This document shows positions 24,960-37,813 of a DNA stretch of 64,000 bases, in pieces. Source of the stretch: Lingula anatina (Eukaryota; Brachiopoda; Lingulata; Lingulida; Lingulidae). The DNA is taken from the NCBI RefSeq assembly GCF_001039355.2, contig NW_019774070.1, forward strand, positions 434,001-498,000, given 5' to 3'. The first letter of the stretch is position 1. Each line of letters begins with the position of its first letter. Both the position numbers and the translations under genes were made by a program. The notes beneath the pieces were generated by a model that was given only the letters and a program-made list of their open reading frames with translations, did no database searches and was not told the origin of the DNA.

Positions 24960-25025
<66 letters not shown>

Positions 25026-25273
25026 ATGGACTTCAAGAAAAGGAATTAAGAAAAAACTCGACACATATTGCATGAAAGACATATTTCATGGTCTCGTCGA
25101 CGCGTTTAAATCAGTGTGCAACTTTAAATGTTCGTCACTTAGGATTAAGCGTTTTAAATAACAATTGATCTTCCAAATCTTTTCACAAGAACTGCGCCTT
25201 TCAAGTGCTGGGTCCACAGTTTACACAGCACACCATGGTCGATATTCAATACATTGTTTACAATGGATACAAG
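24317..25273. promoter_or_regulatory. Head-to-head intergenic region
   Basis: Less than 1 kb separates the start codon of the minus-strand EF-hand gene (24316) from the first candidate start codon of the plus-strand ankyrin gene (25274). Both promoters should lie here. I see no clear TATA box for either gene. It contains C13 at 24900-24912 and a compound TG/AG microsatellite at 24959-25024. Confidence 0.4.
24959..25024. repeat. Compound (TG)n(AG)n microsatellite
   Basis: About 13 TG units run directly into about 20 AG units, within the bidirectional upstream region. Confidence 0.95.
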
Positions 25274-25345
25274 ATGGCGACCTGCAGTGGAGCTGGGAGA
25301 GAAAGAAGTCAAGACTTATACCTTCGCGAGGAAATCGGGCTCAAA
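25274..25345 (+). other. Candidate alternative first coding exon or uORF of the ankyrin gene
   Basis: An ATG in strong context (CAAGATGGCG) opens 24 codons that end exactly at a donor (CTCAAA, then GTAAGT), phase 0. Spliced to 26332, it continues in frame into the ankyrin gene and gives a different N-terminus. Spliced to the exon starting at 25977, it meets an in-frame TAG 13 codons on, shortly before the ATG at 26025, and would act as an upstream open frame. Confidence 0.4.
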
Positions 25346-26024
25346 GTAAGTGCGATTTTCTGCTCGTGTGATCGACAAACATCTTGTGATTCTCTGCTGA
25401 ATGTTAAGTCACCTTGAGAGAGATGTGTGATTAAACATACAGCTTGCTGAAGAGCAGGGCATATCGCATATACGCTGTAATAACTACGTACATGTATGCA
25501 CTTGTAACAAATCTGCAATATGAATATGGCCTATACCAGCGATTTCACATTTTGTTTTTTCTCAATGGTGGTTGGTAGTATTTTAGAATCACAACACTTC
25601 TAAAAGTTCGGTAGCTGGCGTCTCACAAACAATGTTGTATTTGTAGCCAATTTTACAGTGAACTACATGTAATGGTTACACGTAACATACGGTATGTAGA
25701 CTATATTATCAAGTACTGTCATGAATTAAGAGTTAACAAATTAAATAACGACGGTTAAACGAATAATTTGACAGATAGTAGTACATTTGACCTTTTATGT
25801 CAACAAAACTTTTATTTACATGACAACATCGCGAGCAGTCTCCATGCATGCCTGTTTGTCCTTATGATGTACACCTACCCGGTACTTGTTGAACTCATAC
25901 GAACCATTTAAATTTTAGAATTATTTCTGTTCAGGTTCATCGGGTGATTATAGTATTGTTTATTCTTTCCTTGCAGGATCTCTGTTTTCATATCGATCAT
26001 TTGAAGGCATTACTGTAGCTCAAC

Positions 26025-26915
26025 ATGGCAGGGGAGATGTCTGAGCTTGAACAGGTAGGCTTGGAACGCTCCATTATGGCTGCATGTCGTTGCTGTTGCT
26101 ATTTAACTTGCTTATCACACGTGTGCGCGTTGGTGTGTGCGTAAAAGCGTGCAAAATCAGTGTATTCAAGTATACATATAATTCTTGAATCTGCTCTCTC
26201 TCTTTCTCTCTGAATGTGTGTCTGATGATTAAAGATTGATTTAAAAAAAGCTACAGTGACCCAAATGCCAATGAGATATATGAAGCTTCTGATATATTTG
26301 CCATCTACTCTAACTTGCTTCTTTCTTTAAGACTGCCATAGGCAAGGCGATTTACAGTGAAGACTTGTATCTGTTAAAGAGATTGATTGCCACTAAGTCA
26401 GATGTCAACAGGAAGAGATATTTACGTGAAGTCGATGTGGATGACGTACTTTATAAGGATAAAGTGAGTTGCTCTTAAACTACTATGATTAATGACTTTT
26501 TAAATATTTTTGTCACACGTGTGTGTATGCGTGTGACAAAAATAACATCAAGTACACATACGGTATGTGTACTAAATCACATTATTACGCGTGGTCCTCA
26601 GTCTGGTAGATATTAGCTTGATATAAAATGCTTAATGAATGGATTGATGTATTTTGTGGATAAGATAATTTTCGTAGTTTCAGCATGACAATAATTTAGA
26701 ATATGTAATCAAAAATAAATAAAAAGAAATGAAAAGACGATATTGACAAAAATAAAGATCACGCATTGCATTGCAGAAAGGCAACACTTACTTACATTAT
26801 GTGTGCACCATGTACCGCCCGTTCATTTTCCACACACTGGTTGCAGCAGATATCGACATCAACGCTCAAAATAAGGTGAGTAATGAAACAAATTCACCGC
26901 AAACACACACACACG

Positions 26916-26946
<31 letters not shown>

Positions 26947-29260
26947 GTTAAAAGAAAAAAGTTTTTTTTAGATATGAACAAACGAATGTTTTTTATCTCC
27001 TCTATTTGTTTTTTTGAATTACGCTTGGAGGTTGTGTTGAAAATGATTTGGATTGGAACATCGACAACTGCATCTCCTGGTCTCTCCAGAGCGCCCCAAT
27101 CCCCCGCTTTCCCTCTAAGAGCTCTGCATATCAAATTGAAATACGCAAGACCAGCGTTGTTGTAATAACGTCACGCGTCACCTTTTTTTCACCCTTGTTG
27201 ACACCGGAGGGCGTTGTGTGTCAAGAACAATGTGCGGCTGGGAAAAGTAGCATGCACGCGATGTTCGCACTAATTATGCCTCACCGATGGTTTAAATATA
27301 AATCAAGTCAAGAAAAATTGAAAATAAAACATGAGGGGACAATGAAGAGCTTGCCCTTACATCAGCAGTGAGCCGACCTCCTACTCTAACTTTATTCAAA
27401 ATGATTGAATACATCAAAGGCTTCTGTGTAAAAATAACGTCTACTCCTCCTACGCTGCTCCTCATTACTCTTCAGTGCTATTTGCAATATGTCTAAAATT
27501 CTTATATAAAGGGAGTGGATATTAATATGGTGTTCATTTCAAGCTTGACTCTCGATTATATTTATTCTCGGGTTACAGTTTATTCCATTCTCTATTTTCT
27601 ATTAATAATATTTATAATAAGATTTATTTGGTGTCGTTGTCGTGGAATCAATGGCTAAAAAATATGTCGGCAACCCTGTAGCATCTTAATGCTCGTTCTA
27701 GGACGGAAGCACTGCTCTCCACGTGACAGCACTTCACAACGAGCCCGGCCACGTGGCCGATCTTATGGCATGCGGGGTGGATCCCTTTATTAGAAATAAA
27801 GTAAGTCAATATAAAACATTAGCAAAAGCCTTAAAATCACGTAGGAAATAATTCTTTCTTTTCAGGGTGTAAATTTAGAAGTAAATTTGTTTCCCCCCTT
27901 TTTGTCAGCGCTGTAATCTTAATCTCCTAATCCTTGTTTATATTTACGTTACGATTCGAGTGTATTTTATTCATTTATCATTTTTTCAGGCTAATAAATT
28001 GGCCGAGGAGATACCTCAACACTGTAAATACTGGCACGATTTTTACAAGAAATATAGCGTAAGTGGGAAAGTGTTCAATATTTTGTTTAAATTTGTTACT
28101 TTTGTGAGCATGACATGAAAGAAGGGACGTTGAGGATCATAGCAATGAGGGGGGACAACTGAAACAAATTTGACTTAAATTTCAATACACATCAAATTGT
28201 GCAAATCTTTATCGCATTATATCATATTATACATAAATATACATGTATATATCCTCTTCCAAGTATATAGTATACTAGTATAGGGTTCGTTTGGTATAGG
28301 GTTCGTCGAGTTTCAGTCTTTTGATAAGATACATGTATCATCGCCTTTGACGGACTTACTGGGTTCATGTGGAGGAAAGTAATCTTATTCGCAGGGGGTC
28401 GCTGCATAGCTAAATATCGGTGACGTGTTACCCAAGTCTTTTAAGAAATGACCACATTTACGAATCATATCCCCAGCTACCTGTATCATACTGTATCATA
28501 TTGTAAGTGGAATGAATATATCTGTTACAGCCAGGTCCTTTCCAAACTATCGAGGACCACGATCTCCAGCGCTTAGACGAACTGATCCAAAACTGGTGTA
28601 AGCTCAGTGTAGAACGGGTTAGTGAAAGCGTGTTTTATTTTCTATTCTTCCTTTTGTTGTCTTTAAGAAAAATAAAACACACAAATCAGATTTTTCTAAA
28701 CAAACTAGCACAATGTAAGAAATGTTTTAAAGACGCCAGAATTAATAAGTTAATTGCAATATCATTATATGAACAACACTTATGAATTTAAATGAACAAT
28801 TACGATACATCTTTTGACATTCCTTTGTATAAAACCAGTATGTCTCCAGTTACATTCATAAAAGAATGAGGCTGTTTGCAATATATTGCTTACATGGTGA
28901 TTTTGTTGACGTTTTAGAATGGGTGCCAGCTCATACGCTATGCTGCCAGCAAACACTACACAGACATGGTGTTGTTGGTTGACAAGATGAAACCAACTTT
29001 GGTCAGTATTCATATTCGGTTGTCATTTATAGTGTGATTTAATCCGTAGGGAGCGGAGATAGACAATATTTTTGCATTGGTGCCGTATTGACACTAGTTA
29101 ATTTACTTAGAAAGGGGAAATTCAGTACCCTCCACCAGATTCTACCAGGGCCACAGACTGATTTTTCACTAGATAGTCACAGATGTCTCTTGCTAATTCT
29201 TAACAATTCTTTCTGCATGGAATTAATTTCATCGCTCAGCTGTCCTAGACATTTAGGATG

Positions 29261-29308
<48 letters not shown>

Positions 29309-32300
29309 CGTTGTTCTATTATTTTCTTTCACCTAAATTGTTTGATATCATATTTGAGTTTCCATAACTGTCAGTTAAGTATGTTTTTATAGGCCGTCAT
29401 ATATGCGGTTCTTGAGGCTGATGTGGAAAAACTAAGACAGGCTCTCCAGAAACCGTGCGACGTCAATTTTCTTAATAAGGTGGGTGACTATAACATCGAG
29501 CCCCTCCAAGTATCAGTATTGCGAATCAGTAAATCTGGTCAGTGAACCAAATAAAAGAAAATAACACAACTTATTTTCTTTAAGGTTGATAACAAAAGTT
29601 CCGTTTATTTATGTCTTCATCTTATTGTTTATTTAATTGTTTATTTATTTATTTTGGGGATTGATTTAAATGAAGTTTCTCTGTTCATTTATGTGGTATA
29701 GTGCATGGTTTGAAATAATCTGTCGCTTATGATGCCAGTTCAATATGTTCAGGTTCATTAGCTGATACAGATGCCGTAGTATGAAGCGTAGGCGGTGTTG
29801 TGGGAGGTAATCAGCCAGTAATCACGTTTGATTCTAAATGGAATTAATTAATTGCATTTTAGTTACAAAAATAAATTTAAAACACCATCAAGAAAGAGGG
29901 TTGTAGAAAGTGCTAGGCTTACTGATCAATGCCACCTCTTTCCTTCGTTATAGGTTCTCATACTCAGAGAATTGTCTAATAATAGAATAATGTTTTGCAT
30001 TTGCCAGATCTTTAAAGATCTGTAAGTTTAGTCAAGGACGTTCAATTGACGTCGTTGGTTGAGTGTTCTAAAAAAACGATATATTTGTCTGAAACTTACT
30101 TAACTATTTCTGTTTAAATTTTCTAATACCAAAGACTGGGAGTCAAATACTGTAGATATTTAGCTAAATCTGGTATTCAAATGTTGGATCCTGGGCTAAA
30201 TTGAACCCGTTCCTCTTTGCGCGTTTTAGTGCAGTCTTTACAAACACTCATGCTGATATACCGCAATAGCCCAAGTCAGGGAATTGCTGTATATTTAGTG
30301 TACACATACAGCGTTGTCTAAATATGAAATAAATTTCAGGATAGGGCTCGTCCCTCAATGTGATCCCTTCTTAGACCAACCCCTTGCATAAACTCTCAAC
30401 TGCATTCCCCCTCGCCCCAGACTTGCCCCCTATTTTTTTTAGGTGGCAAACCGTCGAAAAAAAAAAAACAGGTTGGAATCGGATTTCCATATTATGCAAA
30501 TTTTCCATATTTTCTTTACACATGTATTACGTGAGAATGATATGAAGATTCCGTCTTAAGGCTGCTGATGCCTGAAAGTTTAAAGCAACTTTAACACTTC
30601 ATTATATGTCACTTGTGTCGTATTTCGCTCCAGGGAGCGGCTAAGCAGCACATCTTGCAGTACGCCCTTACACTGGGGGACACAGAGATGATCACTTTGC
30701 TGTGTGACGCAGGAGCAGATGTCAACACAAACTTGTTGGTACATGGGTACATAAGAGTGAGTGTTTTTTTATATTTGTCCTCTCAACAATATACATAAAT
30801 AACCAACAGAGGCGATAATTAATGGATACGAATGGGTGGTGTTTTGTTATTCAGAGATTTTTTGAGGAAAGAGTATTCTAGTCGTTGTGGATCTAATTCA
30901 CACTTAATATTAAAGTTTTAGTATGATGTGGATTTTCACGAAAGCGAATTATTTTATGATTTAATTTCTGTCGATCCCTGCCTCCTATCTAGTATACATC
31001 ATGATGCTTACACGTCTTTTCCTTTTAACAACCCAAGGCTCCTCTTTATTTCGAAGTTATCAATGAAAAAGCCAATCCAATTTCAATGATGACTGTGCTG
31101 AACTCAGACACCGTAGATTACACCTTGAAGGACGAGGTTAGTAAAATGATATCTGCCAGAGATGGTAACGTTAACAGGGGAAAAATAATTACGCTACACG
31201 TATGTTATCCAGTAGCCAAAATAATGGGTTTTTATACATGCACACTTAAATTTACTCAAAGAAAATAAAATTGTAGACACGCGCCCGCGCGCGCGATTTT
31301 TATTTGCATTTCTACATCTAACCTGCTAGGCCACTTAAAAAATAACGTAATACTTTTCTATTTCTAAACATCTGAAGTGATGATCAATCCAACATGCCTT
31401 GTGTAATAATGCCAAAAATCAATAGTTTGTATTATGTATTATATTTTGTGTGATTCAGAGTGGACGGACGGCACTCATGTACGCCATGGATAAGTCCAAC
31501 GGCTACGTCAGCACGGAAATGATCCAGTATTTTATAGAACAAGGCGTGGATATAGCGGAACGAGATGTAGTGAGTATTGAGAGGGCACGCTTTTCAAATA
31601 TACGTAGCCAATGGACCTAATGAGAGACTCTCATTAGGTCCATGCGTAGCCATACTAGTACATGTATGAATTCCAAGTGGTATCACATAAAGGTGTGGTC
31701 CACTTAAAGCAGACGTAGAAGTATCAGCTCTTGTATATTCTGACCACTAGCACTCCATTGCCAAAAGCATTATTGCTCCAGTACAGCATGGTTGTTCACT
31801 TTAGCACACCTGAGTAAAGTACAATTATTAATGTATGTTTATATATGTATGTTTAAAAAGATTTAATAACATATAATATATTGCTGATAGAGCTAGTAAT
31901 ACTTTAACCTCACACTTGTTTTTTTTTTCAGACTGGCCTTACTGCAAGAGATATAGCAAAACTTTCGAGACGGAAGGACATTGTTGGGATTATCGACCAG
32001 GTTGGTCATACATGTACATTGTACCCGGCTCAAACCATTCCTGTAGATTATACGCTATTTAAAAACACGTATTCCCAATAACCCAGGCACACATTGCCAT
32101 TTAGTTATTTCATTACATGACCCAGGTTCTAATGACACAATGATCATGACTTGATTTTTATTGGACTTGGTAGTGTGAATTTAGGTAAGTCGACGAGACG
32201 ACAAAGAAGTGTGAATTTTATTACCCTAAGTTTATAAGATTTCACTAATAGATCAGACTTTACTGTACACGCACAGTGGTTCAAAATTCCGACTCTGTTT

Positions 32301-35300
32301 TGGTACATGCCACAAATTTTGAAAATAAGCACTAACTGGAGCATTAAAAAGAAATACAGAACAAGTAAATGGATAATTATATATATAAATCAGATATAAA
32401 AAATAAAACTGAGTGAACAACAAGTCACTGAACAAATTCTCAATTACAGTATATGATCGGTCTCATCCGAAGCTCTGATGTACCTTCCCTGGAGCGCCTG
32501 GCACAGAATGGATACGATGGCTTCTTCTTTGAGTATAATGTAAGTAGCGTTAGCACAGCGGGTTTCGCCGCAAGTACTTTTAATAACTTTAACCAGGAAA
32601 CCTTTTCTGTATTTAAACTTTAAAAAACTGATTAATTATTCAAGCACTAGTAACAGAAATTGAATGAAATAGTTTACTATTTTTACGATCCGAAATCACC
32701 TTTGTCTGTCACCTGACATCCATGCTGATGGCGTTGAATTGACTGATTCAGTTTTGCTCAGGTTCATAATTACTTATTTTCTTTCTGGGAAAATGTATGA
32801 AATGTTTTACTTGTTAATTAAATAAATTGTTTCAACCGAAAAAATAATTTTAGTACAGGGACACTGTGTTGTACGCAGCGGGGAACGAGACAAAGGACGT
32901 TATGAACTTTCTAAAACAACTAAAGCAATTCCAAGCGACCGTGGCCCAAATCCACGTGGCAGCTCAGAATGGAGACATTAAGTCACTAAGAAACTTGTTG
33001 AATGGCACTGAATTCAAACAAGAAATGCTTATCAGGTCCAAAGACAAGGTTTGTTATTTCTTTATGCGATTAAATAATAGCATGCCAAACTTACGACAAA
33101 TACAGAAATACATATAATCCTACATTGTGATAGAGAACTGGCTGAAATTAATGCTATCTAAGTTATTGTCAGTCTCTACTTAAATGGGCATACAAGCAAA
33201 ACAACATTTTATTCTCTCTCTCTCTCTCCTCGAAAGCATGTACAGGTATACTTTATAGCATTCTCAATATTGCAGGGTGGACGCACCCCTTTACTGAAGG
33301 CCTTGTTACACGGCCAGGAGGAGACAGCTCAGTACTTGCTTTACGACTGTGACAAAAGGCTGGCCTTGGAGGACAAAGATAATGTGAGGTTTTTACATAA
33401 TTTTGACTCTTATGTTTTGCCAACAGTGTTTCATTACTAATTTCAAAAAATATTTGCTTGGGCGTTTTTGTCTTGTCAGAATATTTTTTTAAAGAGCACT
33501 TAACATTTAACATGCGATAACTTAAATGGAAATAATGAATAATATCAGTTTACTATTAATTTTTTGGAATAATATTTGGGTATTACATGTACATGGTATT
33601 TCATTTCAGTTGTGGCGAACTTCTCTACACTATGCAGCCACATTGTCGGGAGAGCATAACATGTATTCCATGGTTCTCAAGTGTGGTGCTGACCAAACGG
33701 CAAAAGACTTGGTAAACGTACAGCATGATAGAATAATTCTTTCATGCTAATGTGATAATGTATTCTAAACATAAGAAAAACACCTTTTTCTTTGGTAAAG
33801 ATAGCCGCATTGTCAATCCCATTGTGTTAGTTGAGATAAGAGGGATTTGAGGATTGATGAGACATTAATTGCAATATCGTATAATTAATCACAGAAATAG
33901 ATGTTGTTTCTTATTTAAGCAAGGGATGACATATAAAGACCAACAGACAACTGATGACATTTTATTTCATTGCAGAGAGGTGTGACGAGTCAACAAATAC
34001 TAAACTGGGACGACAAAGAAAAGACTACATTCTTGGAAGAGTTACGAAATGTGTGTATTTCCTTTTAACAGCGCTCAAACTTTTTAATATTGTTGTCATT
34101 AATACTATGTTTTAAACATCAAACTACATACATTTAAATAAAAAAGCTCGCCTCACTAGCTTGTTATAACCAAACAAGCATTATTTGCCGGTGTCTATTA
34201 CTGTCGATTTTATTTCCAGGCGCCTTGTGGGATGGAGCTAGAAATCAGTTGTGTAGATAAGGTGAATAATCAACAAATTTGGATTAAATTCTCTTTTGTC
34301 TTCATCTGAACCAGTCTCACAATGTACCAGTGTCGACACTAAATGCTGAATTATTATGTATATCCTTGTTTTGATAATTTTTGTTTAAAATATAGGGGTC
34401 GTATTACATTGCCTTTTATACATATATTTTATTATGTATAGAAAAAAAACATATGTTAGAGTGTGAAAATATAAGAAAACTGTACACTTTTTTCAGTACG
34501 AAGAACTACGCTCAGTTATCGTTTCGCAGTCCCAAAAACTCAAACATCTCATCAGGGAAATGGAAGATTCCAAATTTTCAGTCGCAGATTTTCCAAAAAT
34601 TGTAAGTTAAAACTGCAGATAACTTTCCTTACCTGAGGGCAAATTCCAACCTTTTTAGCAGACATAATGAAACACCTTTAGCAGATTGTCATAACAATCA
34701 TTGCTATTGATGGGTGTTATCAAAAGGAGCGTTTTATAACTGCTCTCTCGGATCCCGTCGACAAAGAATGGTACAGAAAAAACATTCACTGACTAACCTC
34801 TAAACCATTTTCTCTCTTTAGTTGGAACCGTGTGGCGTAGAACTACTTCGCGGGTTCAGAGACCTAGTCTTTTTGGCGATAGAACACGGTAAAGCAGACT
34901 TAGTAAAATGGCTGGTGCAGAATGGCGCAGATACAAAGAGGAAAGAGAAGGTGAGTGAAATGTCTCATAAAATCTGTTTATGTCTGTATGAAAATCATAC
35001 GAAGAATAATCATAGCTGCATTTTGATGTCGTTATGATGTTCACTGTGTCCCACGTGTAGCTTATTATAAAGATTGCACTCTTTTTCGACGAAAAAAAAA
35101 AACGAAACGGATTTGAACTAAACAAGTTGGCTTTATTTGAAAAATGGTTGAAATGAGTCAAGTTCTGATAAAATCTTTTTGTTATTTCAGTGTCGAGTGT
35201 TGCAGCCGGATGGGACTGTTTTAACATTCTACATGGATGCCGAGGAGTTTGCAAGGAGTGAGGGGTACACGGAACTCGCCGAGTTTATTTTATCAGAACA

Positions 35301-35385
35301 TATAGCAGGGAAGGGATTAAAGACGGCTCGATTTACATGTACGCAGGATTACGCGGACGCAGAAGATACATCATACATGCTTTGA
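26025..35385 (+). CDS. Ankyrin-repeat protein, 21 coding exons, all introns phase 0
   Basis: Predicted 709-residue ankyrin-repeat protein, probably an intracellular protein-binding scaffold; no signal peptide, membrane segment or catalytic domain is seen. Exons: 26025-26054, 26332-26463, 26777-26875, 27702-27800, 27990-28058, 28531-28617, 28918-29001, 29393-29479, 30634-30756, 31038-31136, 31459-31569, 31932-32000, 32450-32539, 32854-33048, 33276-33383, 33610-33711, 33976-34050, 34220-34261, 34497-34601, 34822-34950, 35191-35385. Several exons encode one repeat each: GSTALHVTALH (exon 4), SGRTALMYAM (11), GGRTPLLKALL (15), RTSLHYAAT (16), DLVFLAIEHGKADLVKWL (20). Exons 3, 4 and 10 are exactly 99 nt (33 codons). 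Other repeats are degenerate. The 5' UTR exon probably starts at 25977 after TTGCAG, and the ATG context is AACATGG. I do not recognise a named family; exons could be missed in the larger introns (for example 29480-30633). Confidence 0.8.
26902..26946. repeat. (CA)n microsatellite
   Basis: Imperfect CA tract with two GC interruptions, starting 26 nt after the donor of ankyrin exon 3. Confidence 0.95.
29265..29305. repeat. (CT)n microsatellite
   Basis: About 20 CT units in ankyrin intron 7, roughly 90 nt upstream of exon 8. Confidence 0.95.
31603..31652. repeat. Perfect 16-bp hairpin flanked by 8-bp direct repeats
   Basis: ATGGACCTAATGAGAG (31611-31626) and its exact inverse (31628-31643) are separated by one base. 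The octamer CGTAGCCA stands on both sides (31603-31610 and 31645-31652). It lies in ankyrin intron 11, starting about 35 nt after the donor. Confidence 0.8.
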
Positions 35386-35617
35386 TCCCTGAAAACCATT
35401 CATTTTAACTTAAACATTAAATGAGCGAAGAATTGCAATTGATATAGTACAGTGAAAAGGAAAACGTTGGGCTTGTTTCATGTAATCAAAATAACAGGGC
35501 TACAGCCTTCAGTTCGTTATTAAATTGACTGTTGATAAATAGTTTCAGGAGGGGGGAGGCGCCTTCGCAAAATGTATTTTCCTAAATTGTGCCAAATTCA
35601 ATATTATCACCATGAAA

Positions 35618-35623
35618 AATAAA
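35618..35623 (+). terminator. Polyadenylation signal of the ankyrin gene
   Basis: AATAAA 233 nt after the TGA at 35383-35385, in an AT-rich 3' flank. A G15 run follows at 35758-35772. Confidence 0.5.
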
Positions 35624-35757
35624 AGTTTGAAAATTATTTTGTAAACTGTTTCCTGAACTTTATGGGGCTTTCGATTATCTCTCGCTTGACTATAGCTTGT
35701 CGCAAACGGTTTAAAAGCTCTGATACTCTTTATATTATTTACACGCGCATTTTGCGA

Positions 35758-35772
35758 GGGGGGGGGGGGGGG
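35758..35772 (+). repeat. Poly-G tract (15)
   Basis: Fifteen consecutive G in the intergenic DNA downstream of the ankyrin gene. Confidence 0.9.
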
Positions 35773-36282
35773 TAAACGACTTCCACTTTTTAATATATGG
35801 ACTGATCATTTTAACATTGTTTAAACATTATGGTATATGTAAATACAGGAAACAAGACACAAAAATACGATCACATTGTGCATTACACTATATGTGTAAG
35901 AAATGCTCTACGCAATGACAAATGTCACTGAAGAATTTTTTCTATATTTAGAAATGAACAGACAAATAAAAATATTTTGAACAGCAGAAATCAAATTGTT
36001 GATATTGGAATAAAGGCCCGGAAATATGTAAGCATTTAGATCTGTTACTTATGTGGTAAACGCGCAGTTCTAAAAAACTCCCGGCCGGGCAGTGAAGAAC
36101 TCATTAATTAATGGTTAAATATGGGGTCCGTTTTTAGAGCCTTCACGATAATCATAACAGATCTCTCGATAGATATGAACAGCTTGCTTCGTTATCTGCA
36201 CCTGTCAGAATCAGAACTATAATTAAAACATCTTTATCTGTCGAAAAGTTGTACAGGTGAAGACAGGTAAGACGATGTAAAG

Positions 36283-36354
36283 GGTTCCATGGTGTAATGG
36301 TTAGCACTCTGGACTCTGAATCCAGCGATCCGAGTTCAAATCTCGGTGGAACCT
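36283..36354 (+). tRNA. tRNA-Gln-CTG: tRNA-Gln (anticodon CTG)
   Basis: A 72-nt cloverleaf reading CAG codons. The acceptor stem GGTTCCA pairs with TGGAACC, the discriminator is T, the anticodon stem CTGGA/TCCAG encloses loop CTCTGAA (anticodon at 36316-36318), and the T arm CCGAG/CTCGG encloses TTCAAAT. A-box (TGGTGTAATGG) and B-box (AGTTCAAATCT) are both present. CCA is not encoded. No intron. Confidence 0.95.
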
Positions 36355-36555
36355 ATCTATTTTCACTCTTTTCAAGACAATTGGAAGTCAAAATGGATAG
36401 ATTCCACCGAGGCAAAATCATGGTTCATGTATCACAGCTTTCTGTAAGTTATAATAATACAAACACCTTGAAATTGATCTGATTCCGGACGTATTAATCA
36501 GAAGACATTTAATTTCATTTAGCTTCTAATGCGTACGTTAGGCGTGAACAAATAC

Positions 36556-36620
36556 GGTTCCATGGTGTAATGGTTAACACTATGGACTCTGAATCCAGCA
36601 ATCCGGTCTCGGTGGAACCT
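36556..36620 (+). pseudogene. tRNA-Gln (CTG) pseudogene, T loop deleted
   Basis: 65 nt, otherwise matching the neighbouring tRNA-Gln copies. A 7-nt deletion removes the T loop and with it the B-box internal promoter. There are also substitutions in the D region (TTAACACTA for TTAGCACTC). The anticodon arm still reads CTG. Without a B-box and T loop it should be neither efficiently transcribed nor able to fold normally. Confidence 0.85.
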
Positions 36621-36859
36621 AGTTATCTTTTCTCTTGCTTCCCACAGTGTGACTATCCGTTTCATTTTTTCAAGACAATTGCAAGTATTAGACAAAATTC
36701 ATAGTTCACGTACCCAAATGACAAAACTTTCTGTAATAAGTTATAAAAATACTAAAAAAAACACCTTTTTTCAATTAATCTGATTCCACACTTATTAATC
36801 AGAAGACAAATGTAATTTCATTTAGTTTTTAACATTTAGCATGAAATATTCGAAAGGAA

Positions 36860-36931
36860 GGTTCCATGGTGTAATGGTTAGCACTCTGGACTCTGAATCC
36901 AGCGATCCGAGTTCAAATCTCGGTGGAACCT
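36860..36931 (+). tRNA. tRNA-Gln-CTG: tRNA-Gln (anticodon CTG), second intact copy
   Basis: 72 nt, apparently identical to the copy at 36283. The flanks also match those of the other copies (ATTAATCAGAAGACA before the gene, TTTCTTGCTTCCC after it), so a unit of about 270-300 bp was duplicated in tandem. The T-loop deletion arose in the middle unit. Confidence 0.95.
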
Positions 36932-37807
36932 ATCCATTTTTTTCTTGCTTCCCGCAGTGCGACTTGCTCTTACATGCACATGTTACAAATCAATAAAAAC
37001 ACTATAGTTAGCAGTGGTGGTACACGAGCCTTAACGGGCAACAACAATCAACTAGATTAATTTATATGGTATCTTTATTTCTTTCTTGCCATTAGATCAA
37101 ACGTTATAACAAATATCAAGGAAAAATAACAATAACCGTTTCTTCTCAATGTTCCTTATAATAGCTCTGGCATCTGCTTGACATTCAATAATAAAACATG
37201 ACAAAAAAAGTTTCTCAACTCAATATGACTGTCCTCAGGAGGCATTTTATAGCCCTAACTGACCATGACATAGATTCGTGATCTTAATAACATCACAGCG
37301 ATGCTTTGAAAAAGGAATGAATCACTACTTAACCATTTTCCTTTTTGTCACATGAGATTTTTAATTGTGGTTTACCCCTATATTTTCTAATTAACTATAA
37401 ACACAGGCCTATCCAGCCATTTATAAAATCAAGCCAGCGTTTTATCCAGTGGTCTTACTGTAGTGCGCCTGATCAACTGGGTATGTATAAAAGCTTTGAT
37501 TAATTGATAGTAAATGAAGTAAAAGTTCTGAATCTACAATGAGTTAAATGAGCCCAAAACTAATAACCTTTTCCTTATAAAATATGCATGTATATACTAA
37601 AATAAATAGTACCACTTAATAAAAGTTATACTTTAAATCATTATATTTCAAACGGTTTCTCCATATAACCGTTCAATAAAATATCGGTCACAACGTTGGT
37701 GTGACTTTTCCAGTATCAAAAATGTTGGAATTAAGATAAGCGCTTTTTGCGCCATGGTCTGTGAGTCAGATATTACTTCTATACACATTTTTACATACAT
37801 GTCATGC
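36932..37807. other. Convergent intergenic region, no gene seen
   Basis: AT-rich DNA between the tRNA cluster and the 3' end of the spectraplakin gene. No open frame above about 60 codons and no further tRNA. Confidence 0.5.
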
Positions 37808-37813
37808 TTTATT
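37808..37813 (-). terminator. Candidate polyadenylation signal of the spectraplakin gene
   Basis: AATAAA on the minus strand about 405 nt beyond the TAA at 38218-38220. Other AT-rich variants nearby are possible. Confidence 0.35.

Noticed and set aside
22872-25024. GA, TG and CA repeats as a possible CRISPR-like or array structure
   Set aside because: They are simple dinucleotide microsatellites without spacers.
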